This document shows positions 1-11,688 of a stretch of 64,000 nt of DNA, piece after piece (positions within the stretch are counted from its first letter, which is position 1; every line of letters starts with the position of its first letter). The DNA is from Cryptomeria japonica (lineage: Eukaryota > Streptophyta > Pinopsida > Cupressales > Cupressaceae), in NCBI RefSeq assembly GCF_030272615.1, contig NC_081412.1, positions 668,797,852-668,861,851 on the forward strand, given 5' to 3'. Under the pieces are notes generated by a model that worked only from the letters and a program-made list of their open reading frames with translations, had not been told where the DNA came from and searched no databases. Made by a program: the position numbers and the translations under genes.

Positions 1-239
1 CTTGCAAATCCTACATCTCCCACATGCCTCCTAATTATCCTTCTAGAAACCTCTTAATCCCCTCCTAATCATGTCTAATATCCTAATCATGTCCTTTCCC
101 TAAATTTGAGGAGGCCACTTCTCAAGTTTGGAAGAAAGTCTTATAAATGCATTAAAGACTTTATCTCTTCAACAAGTTAACTTGTTGAGTTCCCCAAATT
201 TGGAAGGATTCTTTCAAATTTTTCCCTCAAAGTCCTATT

Positions 240-662
240 TGTTAGGGTTTCAAGCAGATCCGAAGCAAATATGAACTAAAAATTATATGCTGATTTAAAT
301 ACAAAAGATAAAGGAATAAAATAGGACACAGATAACACAGAGATTTAACGTGGTTCACCCAGAATGGGTTACGTCCACCATACACAGCCGTCCAATCTTT
401 CTTATTATCCAGCAAAAATAGTACATCAACCTTACAATGCCTTAAGCATCCCAGCCGCTTATAACATGCGTTTTTAGGGCAACAAACAAAGTCGGCCTTT
501 TTAGGGTTTTATTACAATGTCGGTTTTCATCAACAAAAAAATGGCAAAATTTTTTTCCTCAGGGGCTACCGCCCCCGAACCCCCGTAGCGGGCTTCACCC
601 ACTTTGGGGGCTGTCGCCCCCAAACCCCCACCCAGGGCCCGGCTCGGCCCCGGATCCCAACA
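240..662 (-). mobile_element. Solo LTR-like sequence, copia type
   Basis: Read on the minus strand this block starts TGTTGGGATCC and ends CCTAACA, the TG...CA layout of an LTR. It contains GGTGAACCACGTTAAAT (about 335-355), a phrase that I associate with plant Ty1/copia LTRs. It also has a GC-rich stretch (about 560-655) of near-inverted GGGGGCT/GCCCCC words. The flanking five bases (CTATT and AGGAT) do not match, so no target-site duplication supports the ends. No internal coding region is next to it. Confidence 0.45.
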
Positions 663-1090
663 AGGATACATGCTGAGTGTACAGTACTTTGCTGATTAGT
701 CGCCACATTTAAACACTATTAACCATTAATGGTTAATTCAACCTCCCCTCATGGTTAGAGACTTTCTCTCTAACTTAAATCTCATATAACCCAAGGGTCT
801 CATCAAGCACTCATGCCTTTGACCCTAGTTATCCTATTAACCCTTGCACAAGAGTTTACCCCTTGGGTAAAAGATTTAACCATTTGTTATCCACTAAACC
901 AACCATAACCTTACCTCCTAAGGTAACCACCATGTCTCCTCGGGAATTTAATGCCTCTTACATCTCCTCTGAAGCCCTCTCAAGGTGACATTTGTCAACT
1001 TGGGATTGGATTGAATCTATCCCATGGATTGATAACTTTCAATCCTAGTCCTTGTTGAGTTTACTCAATCTCAACCATGAATTTCTGTAT
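663..1090. other. Non-coding spacer
   Basis: No ORF, RNA gene or clear repeat was recognised. Short direct words such as AACCATTAATGGTTAA form small palindromes near 720-735. Confidence 0.5.
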
Positions 1091-1096
1091 TTTCCC

Positions 1097-1104
1097 TATA
1101 AATA
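1097..1104 (+). promoter_or_regulatory. TATA-box-like site upstream of motif array
   Basis: TATAAATA, in the context CCCTATAAATAGAGCC, matches a plant TATA box well. It lies about 80 bp before the GGCGAA array at 1178. No ORF follows, so any transcript would read straight through the array. One match of this kind can occur by chance in AT-rich DNA. Confidence 0.35.
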
Positions 1105-1177
1105 GAGCCAATTCCTTCTTCAATTTATCCAGGGATAACTTTAAGAAACCACCCCCCGGGCGACTATGTAAAATCCT

Positions 1178-1525
1178 GGTGAATCAGACATTATTTGCGG
1201 GGGGGAATTTTCATATTGATGGCGAATTTGTTTTTCAAAATAGGGCAAAAAATTATTTTGTATTGGCAATTTTTTTCTAGGGTACGAAAAATTCCATAAA
1301 TTTCTGGCGAATTATACCTTGTTCTGTGGGGAAAATATATATTGTAGGAGGCGAATAATTTTTGTTAAAAGGAACAAATATATAATTGTATGGGCAAAAA
1401 ATTTTACTCCCAAGGAAAAATTATTTAAATGTATTGGCGATTTTTATCCACCGCTTGAAAATTATTTAATTTGTTTTGGCGAATATTTTGTTATTTATGG
1501 AAAAATATATAATTTATTGGCGATT
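1178..1525 (+). repeat. Phased GGCGAA array, about 43-bp period
   Basis: A GGCGAA/GGCGAT core (variants GGTGAA, GGCAAT, GGCAAA) starts at about 1178, 1221, 1265, 1306, 1350, 1393, 1436, 1478 and 1519. That is nine copies spaced 41-44 bp apart. The spacers are AT-rich and poorly conserved while the core is kept, unlike a freshly amplified minisatellite. Short frames at 1077-1531 fall inside the array and look like chance. The array at 14788-15218 has the same core and period. Confidence 0.7.
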
Positions 1526-1529
1526 TCAT

Positions 1530-2178
1530 GAATTCATTGCTATTAATAGACAAGGCACATCACATCACATTAGTACATCACATTGAGTCCGACCTCTGCA
1601 CGATGTATCAATAAACGTGGCCTCTTTGACACGTGAAGGGTGACACATACCTAAAATCGATCAATGATTTTAAATCGTTCAATGATCGTAGATCAATGGC
1701 TGAAGTTTTATTTTAGCCCATTTTTCTAAAGAGAACATAGCTCACCAGAAAGTGCCCAGAATGGAATTGGATTCAATAGACACGTATCAAATGTCAGGAA
1801 TCACGATCGATAATTTCGGTCATTTAATATATATCTATTCAATTACTGCAATCCACTCCGTCCCCATGACTTCCAATGTGGTACTTGCCAACTTGGTACT
1901 GGTTTATAGTTGTTTCCAATTTCGCACACTCGTGCATTTATGGAAAAAATTTATAGAGATATAAAATATTTTAAAAAAATTAAAGCAATTAATATGGTTA
2001 AAGAAGTAATTATTACAATCAAGAGCTTCAATTATTTATATACGATCTCTGCTTCTTTAATCTTAATTAGCCCTTGCCATTTTCTAGATAAATCGTCAGA
2101 GCTCATGATATTTAAATTCTTCCTTTGGTTTAGGTTTATAGGCACAAGTTGTTTAATTTGTTAATCTAGTTTCTCAAG
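1530..2178. other. Non-coding spacer
   Basis: No gene was recognised. It has short direct repeats (CATCACATCACATTAGTACATCACATT near 1557-1583; ATCGATCAATGATTTTAAATCGTTCAATGATCG near 1655-1688). Small frames at 1752-2164 have no recognisable features. Confidence 0.4.
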
Positions 2179-2700
2179 ATGGACACTCCCATCCGCTTGA
2201 GAAGCATTTCTGTAGAGGACCAAAGGGCCTTTCTGGGCTTCATGAGAGACCCAACCCTCCAATTAGTTTGCAAGGAGGTTGGGTCATTCACCAATGAGGT
2301 TGTACGGATGGTGCTGGGCAGAGAGTTTCTGTGAAACGAAAATAGATACCGTGTTAACATGGATATTACATCTCGATTCTTGGCATCTTTTTAGGATTTG
2401 GGAGGAGACAAGGTGGATATGTTGATGTTGTTGAGGAAGGTTTTTAAGGAAGACTTCCTTGGAGATGACATTACTGTTGTCGTCCTTGCAGAAGTAGGGG
2501 TGGGGATCCCTTGGGCGAGTGAATTATCCAAGCTTCTCCTCCCTGAACAAACAGTGTCAGTGGCCAGGCAACCGTTTCTCCTAAACCTGAATGCGGAGCA
2601 CTTGATGCGTCACATGAAATGGGCGCAGATTGGCAGGGACTTCCTTCGGAAATGGTTGCTCCTGGATGACTTTCCAAATTGGCAGGGACATGTGGCTTGA
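2179..2700 (+). pseudogene. Unknown protein, reading frame with two stops
   Basis: A single frame runs from ATG at 2179 to TGA at 2698-2700. It is broken only by TGA at 2332-2334 and TAG at about 2392-2394. The first 51 codons begin MDTPIRLRSISVEDQRAF. The last part (from 2398) is an ordinary globular-looking sequence ending FPNWQGHVA. Base composition is clearly less AT-rich than the flanks, which supports a once-coding segment of about 173 codons. I do not recognise the family. It could be a decayed host gene fragment or part of a retroelement protein. Confidence 0.45.
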
Positions 2701-4270
2701 AGAATTCTCTCAGCTTATGCTCTCTGAAGAATTCTACATGGAAGGAGGGCCAAATTCTTAGGGCAAAGCTATAAATCATCCACTACCTGTGCCCTAGCCC
2801 CGACCCCCTAGTAGTTTTTTTTTTTTGCCTATGTCCTCGAAACCTCACAGGCTCAGTGACTCACTCATTTTGGCTTTTAAGTTTTTGAGGGATTCAAGTC
2901 TCAAATGTAAAAATTGTAAATTTCCAAAGCATAAATATTAATGATAATTGTTCAAATTCCAGTTTATTTCAGTTTGCCTCTTAGAGTCTTATGGATATAA
3001 AAATGTTTTCTATAATTCTATTTCATTTTTATTAATGAAAGTTTTTGAAATGCTTTTTGTCTATGAGCTACAATATTTCAATATATTTGTTAAACAATGG
3101 AAATAAATTTAATATTGTGATCTTTTTTATGTAATGCTTCTTCCTCTATATTTAATATATAAAAATAAAAATTCAGTTCATTCCATTAATTATTTGTACA
3201 TTGATTATGGTTGATTATAATTTTATAAATATATAGTTAAGATTTGAACTAAAACTCCAACTTACTTGTTAAATTTTTGAACTAGTGCATGTGTGGGTTG
3301 GTACTGGGTACATGCTATGATTTATAGTTAAGATTTTGTCATAATGAAGAAATTTGAGACATTTATGAAGGGTAGATGGGATCACTTTCATGGAAGAGAA
3401 TAAAGGGCAAGGATGTCCCAACTTCACACAAAATTGATCTGAAGTAGGATTTAGGAATGATAGCAAAAATGACATCTAAGCACTTAGTACCAACCTTAAT
3501 GGGAACAGGAAGAGTAATAGAACCTATAGTAGGACAAGATAAACCATCTAAGAACTTAACCGCTAATCAAATTTATCATATCAATATGTTACTTCATGCA
3601 ATTGTAAAGTATAAAGATATTGTTAACTTATTACATTCACCATACATGTTGGATCAATCATCAATGAGAACCCCTCGTGAGAGTATGTCTTCGACCTTTG
3701 CAGGTGATATATAGACTTATAGTGGGCCATCAGGTGTTTCAAATTTCAATTTCCAATAGTCTCACTAGGATCAAAGCCAAAGGTAATCCATATTGCATAG
3801 GTCCTTAGGAGGTGTAGGTTTATCAATAAGATTCACCACATTATTTATAAATAAAATTATATTAATTAAAATTTATATTAAACTAAATTTATGTTGAACT
3901 TTTATATATATTTTTAGTCTTTATTTATTTATTAAATTAAAATTTATATTACACTAAATTTATGTTGAACTTTTATATATATTTTAAAACTATTTTTTAA
4001 AATTATATATCGTAAACATATTTTTAAAGAATTTTGTTAAACTTTAAATTAATATTTTAGATTTAATATTGTGAATGTTTTCTTTTTTATATTAAACTTT
4101 TACCTTACAAATTGTATATCAAAATTTATATTTTTATTTAGTTATTTGTTTTATTCTAGAAATTAAGTTTCATGTTCTATACTATTTTTGAATTTCATAT
4201 TTTTACAAATAATATTAACATTATATTTTTAATAGTTATCTCAAACTATTGCACATCTTTAAATGTCTCT
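2701..4270. other. AT-rich spacer with a 71-bp duplication
   Basis: No gene was recognised. Two near-identical segments of about 50 bp start at 3865 and 3936 (71 bp apart), each running from ATTAAAATTTATATTA through ATGTTGAACTTTTATATAT. An 85-codon frame at 3457-3714 has an ATG but no recognisable feature. Confidence 0.5.
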
Positions 4271-4274
4271 TATT

Positions 4275-5475
4275 ATGGGACTGACGACATCTGACAACAA
4301 GTACCATCGTCCATTGGATGACCAAAGATCAACACCTTAAGGTGGATTTCGGCACGAATGTGAGAAGTGAACACATTTGTGAGAACTTCGCCAGGAATTG
4401 AACATTTTAAATTTAATTAAATATAATTAAGTCTTTAAAGCTCTTTTTCGGGCGGAAGTTTAAAATGATTAAACAAACTTAAAAAATAGTCTCGAAAAGT
4501 GACACAAGTATGGTGACGTGCCCGAAAAATGGCAGAAGTCATGGGACCCATGACATCTGACAACGTGTACCATCGTTCGTTGGATGAGTAAAGATCAAGA
4601 ACTTAGGGTGGATTTTGGCCCTAATGTGATAAGTGAACACACTTGTGAGAATTTCGCCTGGAATTGGACATTTTAAATTTAATTAAATTAAAATATAATT
4701 AAGTCTATAAAGCTCTTTTTCGGGCGGAAGTTTAAAATGATTAAACAAACTTTAAAAACAGACTCGAAAAGTGACACGAGTATGGTGACGTGCCCGAAAA
4801 ATGGTAGAAGTCATGGGACCCACAACATTTGACAACAGGTACCATCGTCCATTGGATGAGCAAAGATCAATGGCTTAGGGTGGATTTCGGCCTGAATGTG
4901 GGAAGTTAACATATTTGTAAGAACTTTGCGGAATTGAACATTTTAAATTTAATTAAATATAATTAAGTCTATAAAGCTCTTTTTCAGGCAGAAGTTTAAA
5001 ATGATTAAACAAACAAAAAAAAGACCCGAAAAGTGACACAAGTATGGTCATTGGTGACGTGCCCGAAAAATGACAGAAGTCATGGGACCCACGACATCTA
5101 ACAACAGGTACCATCGTCTGTTGGATGAGCAAAGATCGATGGCTTAGGGTTGATTTCAGCCTGAATGTGGGAAGTGAACACATTTGTGAGAACTTCACTC
5201 GGAATTGAACTTTTTAAATATAATTAAGTCTATAAAGTTGTTTTCTTGGCGGAAATTTAAAATGATTAAATAGACTTAAAAAACAGTCCCGAAAAGTGAC
5301 ACGAGTATGGTGACGTGCCTAAAAAATGGCAAAAGTCATGGACCCATGACATCTGACAACAGGTACCATCGTCTGTTGGATGAGCAAAGATCAATGACTT
5401 AGGGTGGATTTTGGCCCGAATGTGGGAAGTGAACACATTTGTGAGAACTTCGCCCAAAATTGAACATTTTACATT
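4275..5475 (+). repeat. Tandem satellite, about 265-bp unit, 4.5 copies
   Basis: Units begin near 4275, 4541, 4813, 5082 and 5338 (periods 266, 272, 269 and 256); the last is partial. Each holds GACATCTGACAACAGGTACC, CATTTGTGAGAACTTCGCC, TTTTCGGGCGGAAG and AAAGTGACACGAGTATGG followed by TGACGTGCCCGAAAAATGG. TGACGTG is a bZIP/CRE-type core, present in every complete unit. Minus-strand frames at 4953-5198 and 5266-5457 are the same repeat read twice and are not genes. Confidence 0.85.
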
Positions 5476-5934
5476 TAATGTCCTCAGAATTTATACTGAA
5501 GTAATGAATGTTTTGTCCTTCAACATCAAATACTTATTAATAATAATTAATAAAATTACAACATGATTCTAGATATTTTGCCCTTTAGGTATTACTTTTG
5601 TACTTTTCATAGTTTTCAAAATAAGAAACTCATAAATCATAATCGTATTTCATTTCATGGACAAACCAGTAAATCGAGGGAGATTCAGAAACAACTACTA
5701 GATTGACGAATGCAAGTTGCAACAGAGATTGGTTGCGCCAATCTAGTGAAATAGAAATTCTGGGTAAAATCTAGAACACCTACATCCCGCCTTTTTTTCT
5801 TTTTTTAATCTCATGGTCCAATTCGAGGGTTAGCATTTTCAGGTTTTTATCTAGCATTATTTTGAATTATTAACAATAACAACGATGGGGAAAACGGGAA
5901 GTAGTAGTTCAACATGAAGCCAAGTTAAAAAAAA
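5476..5934. other. Non-coding spacer
   Basis: No gene, repeat or RNA was recognised between the satellite and the decayed ORF that follows. Confidence 0.4.
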
Positions 5935-8900
5935 ATGTACCTAACCGAACTGGTTAAAACACCAAGTTTCACTGATGAATACCATGATATTTATGACCTT
6001 TCTATCCATGGTGAAAAGCGTATCATAGATATTAGATATGCATTGTCTAGTAAGGTGGCAGATGCATGCATGGCAAAATTTACTGTTTTGAACCCAATGT
6101 TAAAACAAAGAACATATAAAATCGCATCGTGGGATGCTGGATTGGGAAGCATGGTGTTACTTGAAGTATTCCCTTGCCTTGATTTTTTCATGGTCTGTGC
6201 CGAAATTATGATGAAGATAAAAAATCAATTGTCAATAAAAATACAAAAGAAGAAATTCTATCCATAAACGAGGGAGAATTTGCTTGTTTGTTGAACCTAG
6301 GATTTGAAGCCCAAAACTCAAATGTCCAAATTGACCTTGGAAAGCTGGCAGGGAATTATGAGAGTCTCGATCCAAGTCATAGAAATTCATTTATCAAAGC
6401 TCTAATAAAGAGTGGTACTATTATTGTGTTGGATCAGAATCATAAGCCTCCTTATGATTCTAACATTTTTGTTCCATGGGTTGGGGATACTATTTCCTTG
6501 CTATCGTTTTGCCTGGGATTGAAAAATGATAGGGAAGTGGGTGCAAGCCTTCTTGAAATGATTTATAATATCCATTGTGTAGGTCAACTAGTAAGATATA
6601 ATTTTATTGAGCACATTGTTAAATCCATGCAAAAACAATTACTAATGATCAAAAAAGGTTCCTATGAGACATTTAGGTTCTCAACCTACTTGTGCTATCT
6701 CCTTCTATCCAAGTATCGTGCAATATTCGAAACCAACAAGCTTCAAATTATGAACTATAAGATTGATGAGAAGAATGGGAAGAGAATAGAGTGTCCAATA
6801 TATGAATGGACACCAAAGATAAGGATGCATGATAATAGAAAGAACTACAACCATTTTGTAGACTTCTTTTTGGCACCAATGTATAATGAAATTACAAGCA
6901 CTCCAATGCCTAGGTTGCCTATGTCTTGTAGAGATTGCATTCAACTCGGAAGTCAAATAGAATTGGCTGAATGGTTCTTCATGGAAGAATTCACTATGTT
7001 AAGGTTTTACGGATTGGCAGTAAAACCATACAGACTTCCAATACATGTGACATAGAGGGTATTTGCATTGGAGTATGTACGACAATTGGAGAGCACATAT
7101 AGGCACTTCCATGGTTAGCAAAAGAAGAGCATATTTCCTTCCTTGCCTTTCTCATGTGGAGGGTTCACATTTGAGAAAAAAACAATTCAATGTGGCACGT
7201 GATTTTTTAATAGTTTTTAACTTTGGTGAAGAGGGTCTCTGGCAATATGATCCAATCGGTGTACTAGTTCAAGAAAGGCTTAAGAAAAATGGGAACTCTT
7301 CAACATTATGTCAACATGAAAGTAAACCATTGCTAAAAAATCTTAGAAACATGGACTCCTGGGATGAGGTAAAAAAGAGATGGAGAAAATTGTAGCTGAC
7401 AATAGCATTTCAACAGAAGAAATTTCATCACATATTATGACATTGCACAGACAGAGGACAATAGAGGAGGGTTAGGGCATCCAAAATAGGAGGTCCTACA
7501 ATTTCTACCAAAAATTTGCTAATCCATCTAACAAATCTATTCCCAAAACAATTCTGCAAGAATGTAAAGATTGTTTTTGAACTGAAACCAAAATAAATGA
7601 TTTTTGGACTATGAGGAAGAATCTGGGTGAACCAAAGACCAGTGCAGAATTTGAGACCATTGACGAGGATGGAGAGTTTAGAAAATTGTGGAATATGGAG
7701 CATCCCACAACAACATATGACATGAGTGAAGATGATGATGAGTATGAGGTTGAGCCCACTCCAGCAACTACTACAGTCCCTAAAAGATTAGGTGGAGTCA
7801 ATGAGTCCATGAAAGAAAAATATAGCAAAGGGAAAGCATTGTGGAAAAAATGGGTTTTGAAGGTGGTGGTATAGGTCACAGAGGAGAGGGCATTTGGTAT
7901 CCACTTTAGGTACAACTTCCATCAGATTCAAAATCAAAAGCTCCTATTAAACCAGTCAATGGACTTGATTTTTAGATTTATCACAGATAAGTACTGCTCA
8001 CTACCCTCAGGGTCCATCTACATTTGTTTCAAGTTCAAATCCACAACCACCTATTAATCTACATCATGGTATTCCCATTGGTGGTGAATCAAGTGCCACT
8101 GCCACAGGTGGAGAATCTGGGGATAGCATTCCCATTATTGTTCAGTCAAGTGACGTTGTGATTGGTGGGGTTGGCATGGGTACTACTACTGATACTAGTT
8201 GTCTTGGTGTTGGACAAGGGCTACAACAAAATATCTCTCACAAGAGGCCACTAGTGTTAGATACTCATACTATTCAGAATCCTATATCAAATGCCACTAA
8301 CACTACAAAACAATCATTTGCAGCTTTAGATCACACACCTAAAAAAATTATGAAAACTACACATGAAAGTGTCAGTGGGAGTGGGACAAGATCAGGAATT
8401 GTTGTTGGTAATCCTAGTCAAGCAATAGTTAAAACCATAGGAATAAGTGGAATTGGAGCCTCTGGTATTTCTATGTCACCTTTCAAACATTCAATTGCTT
8501 CAGCAAGCCCAAATTTTCAATTTCGTGATTAGTATGAAAAATATGAACACACAACAAAAGAAAATAAAGAAAAAAAGAAAGCATTTCATAGGGGTGCCTT
8601 GACTAAAGTTTTAGATGAACAACTTGCAAGGAACAGGGTATTTCCAACATATGACCCACATAAAGATATGATGGAGTTCATGGTTGTTATGCCCCTAGCC
8701 ACAACTAAAGATAAAAATCCACCAACAGTTAGATAGATCCCTCTGAATTTCAAGTTAGCACCCTCCAAATGGATTTTTCCAAAGTACATAATGTGGACAA
8801 ATTAATGTGTCAAAAATTACTAATGAAGTGGTCTACACTTCACTGCTAAAGGTAGAGATAGAAAAAAATAAACTAGAAAAACAAATAGAAAAGCTACAAG

Positions 8901-10758
8901 CAGACCTGGCAAACGAAAAATCAAGGAGGAAAGTAGCAGATAATAAGTGCAATGATTTACAGAAAAGGATAAAAAATTTGGGCTCTGCAGTAGAAATTGC
9001 AGAGCAGGAGAAGATGGATGCAAAATTGAAGGACCTGACAGAAAAACTGGCTAAAAGCAGTAAAATGATCGATGAGGAAAGAGCTAGTTTTAAAAAAAAA
9101 TACAAAAGTTATGAGTTTGTTGCTGCCGAAATAAGAAAAACACAGGACCTATTGGATCATGGGAAGGAAAAAGAAAAACATTTCCAATAGGAAGTAGAGG
9201 AAGAAAGAAAAAAATGTGCACAAATGAAAGAAGACCTGCACAATGCAAATGATAAAATAAAAACTTTGGAGGATAGATTGAAAGATAATATGAAAAATAC
9301 AACAAAGTATATACAAGAAAACATTTGGCGGCAAATAATGCAGAGGAGTGACAAGTTGTGTGAATGGTTTGTGTAGACACCTAAAATTGTCTTGTCTAAT
9401 TAAACAAATATCCTTATTTATTTAATTATTTTAGCCTAATTCTTCTATTAATTAAATAAATCTTTATTTATTTAATTAATTCATTTATCCTCTTTTAAGC
9501 CTTTCCTTATTTAAATAAATACTTTTATTTATTTAAATTATCTTTTTCCTAAATTAAATAAATACTTTTATTTATTTAATTGATCCCACTTCTATTAATT
9601 AGATAAATATTTATTTATTTAATTATTTCATTAGCCTTTTCTATCTATGACACGTGTCACTCATCTCTTAGTTCCTACACTACCTACCCTCTCATTATTT
9701 ACTTATTTCTTTTACCTACCCTTTAATCCTAGCCGACCATTTATCTTTTACACCTCTCAATCTTATCCCTCTATTTCTTATAGTGTCTTCTATATAAGGA
9801 GATGCTTCTTTCATTATTAACCCTAACAAGTTATTCAACTCCCCAACTACGCTTTCAAATTTTCATATGCGATCAAGCCTACTTGCAACCACATTTCCGT
9901 TCTTTGTAGAGCTCTTGTGCACACATAAAATCTGAGAGCAAATATATGAAGCAAGATCAATGGAGATAGGAAGAATGAAGATTCAAACCCTATTGGACGT
10001 GTGATGGTATAATCTTTGTGATTTCATTTGATTTGCATTGTCTTAGGTAATCTTCATATGTTATGGTGGATCTTTGTTGTTGTTAGGTTAGGGTTTTGTG
10101 GTTGAATCTATTTAGTCTTTCAATATTGTTGTTTCCACTTTTCACCATAAACAGTTTGAATTGAATGGAAGTCTGAGAGTAGTTTATATGAAAATCAAAG
10201 GGCACTTTGAGAAGAGCATACATGTTTATTCAAAAGAGGATATGGCAAAAAAGATTATGTAAGAAGTCTACAAAACCAGTGACAGCTACTTGGCATCCAA
10301 GGGAATTAAGAGCCGCATTGATGCCACAATTAAGACATCATCTATCATTCAAAAATGCTAGAAACTAAGGGAAACATTAGAAGTTATGGAAAAATGTGGA
10401 AAAAAGATATTGAAGTTGCAAGAAAAGAAAAATAATTTGATTAAACTTGGTTTGCCTAAGACCGTTGACCCATCAAATAAACTCATTGGAAAAGAAGCTT
10501 ACAAAAAAAAACATGGAGATAAAAATGAAGTCTGATTTAGACTTGCTTCCTAAGGACACAACTCCCCAAAGCTTTCTGGAATTCATCCAACCATTTACAA
10601 CTCTAAATTCGGTATTGGATGAAACAGTGATGTCAAGTCAATCTTCTAAATATGGATTGTTGACGAAGTTGCAGTTGACTTTCCATAGTTTACAGAATAT
10701 TGACCTTCCATTAGATGAAGAGTGGAGCACCCTACAAAAACTGGCACATAAATCTTAA
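5935..10758 (+). pseudogene. Decayed large ORF of unknown, probably transposon-linked family
   Basis: Coding-like blocks in shifting frames line up in order: 5935-6267, 6288-7055, 7063-7395, 7611-7874, 8158-8532, 8807-9371 and 10154-10758. Frameshifts are visible near 6240 and 7110, where the adjacent frame continues sensibly. In-frame stops include 9188-9190 and two after 10154. The middle block (6288-7055) is globular. The 8807-9371 block is a long charged coiled coil rich in E, K and L. The C-terminal part is also helical. Removing the LTR at 9372-10153 restores one frame, so the gene was already present when the LTR arrived. I do not recognise a domain. Large mobile-domain-type plant element proteins are a plausible relative. 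Confidence 0.5.
9372..10153 (+). mobile_element. Solo LTR (782 bp) with GTTTG target duplication
   Basis: It starts TGTAGACACC and ends CACCATAAACA. GTTTG occurs exactly on both sides (9367-9371 and 10154-10158), a perfect 5-bp duplication. A TATA box (CTATATAAGGAG, about 9790) fits plus orientation. The first 250 bp hold five AT palindromes of the form AATTAAATAAAT...ATTTATTTAATT, starting near 9399, 9450, 9508, 9552 and 9597. No internal region or second LTR remains, so LTR-LTR recombination probably removed the rest. It sits in the coiled-coil part of the 5935-10758 ORF. Confidence 0.9.
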
Positions 10759-11688
10759 GAATCATAGTATGTATTGCACAATTTTCTTCTTTTACTCTTA
10801 ATTTCAAGGTTTTATGTTTTTTTTTGTTTGGAATTTGGCATCGCCTGAAATAACTATGTTTTGTGAATAGGAAAAAACCAACACTCGCTATTGCTAATTT
10901 GCTAATCCAGCCTATGAATCTATGATGCACAGTGTAAAACTTCAGCCAGTAAATTTGTATTCTCAAATTATCCCTTGCTTTAACATTTTTGCATTTATCG
11001 ATTTTTGATTACTAGGTTTTAGGCACTGCTATTATCTATATTTAATTTGTCATGGCGTGAATTAATATTTAATTTTGAACTCTATTTTTTGAACAGGAGA
11101 TATCAAATATGTAGCAGATGTTAAATTGCTAATACAGTTTGTGATGGCCATATAAATTTTTGTTGAGTTTGTGATTTTGATGTTGAGTCTTCACATGTTG
11201 CAAACTTGCAATTCGACCTGAAGCTGTTGTTGCTCCCTTGTTTCTATAAAAAGGAAATATCAGGGTTATTTGCAAAGGGTTCTGAAACTTTGTATTCACT
11301 TTTGTATGGACATTAGAGAATCACACAGGAGTTGTTTTTGCTCTCTTGTTTCTATAAAAGGGAATTCAGGGTCATTTTCAAAGGGTTCTGAAACTTTGTA
11401 TTCACTTTTGATTGGTGTATTACTATTGAATGAATTGTATCATATGGATATAAGCCTATATATTGAAATAATTAATGAAAGTCTAAGTTCTCAAACATGT
11501 CTAAATAAACAACAAACATCTCTGTATCAATAAACACATTATGGTATTTTATTATGCTATTTTAAATCTAGAAATAGAAAGTTGAAAAATACAATTACAA
11601 ATCAATATTAATTCTAATTGCAAAAAGTAATATGCTTTTGTAATATGAATGATGAGATACAATAATAAGATTAATAAATACCAGTCTC
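10759..11688. other. Spacer with a 106-bp imperfect duplication
   Basis: Two copies of about 80 bp lie at 11226-11305 and 11332-11411. Both run from TTGTTTCTATAAAA to TCTGAAACTTTGTATTCACT (11281 and 11387, 106 bp apart). No convincing gene was recognised; the 87-codon frame at 11270-11533 is the duplication read through. Confidence 0.55.

Noticed and set aside
3457..3714. 85-codon plus-strand ORF with ATG
   Set aside because: No recognisable motif, AT-rich surroundings and no relatives in the window. Probably chance or too decayed to name.
8820..9380. Several hydrophobic minus-strand ORFs that look like membrane proteins
   Set aside because: They are antisense to a Lys/Glu-rich coiled coil, which always reads as Phe/Leu/Ser-rich on the other strand.
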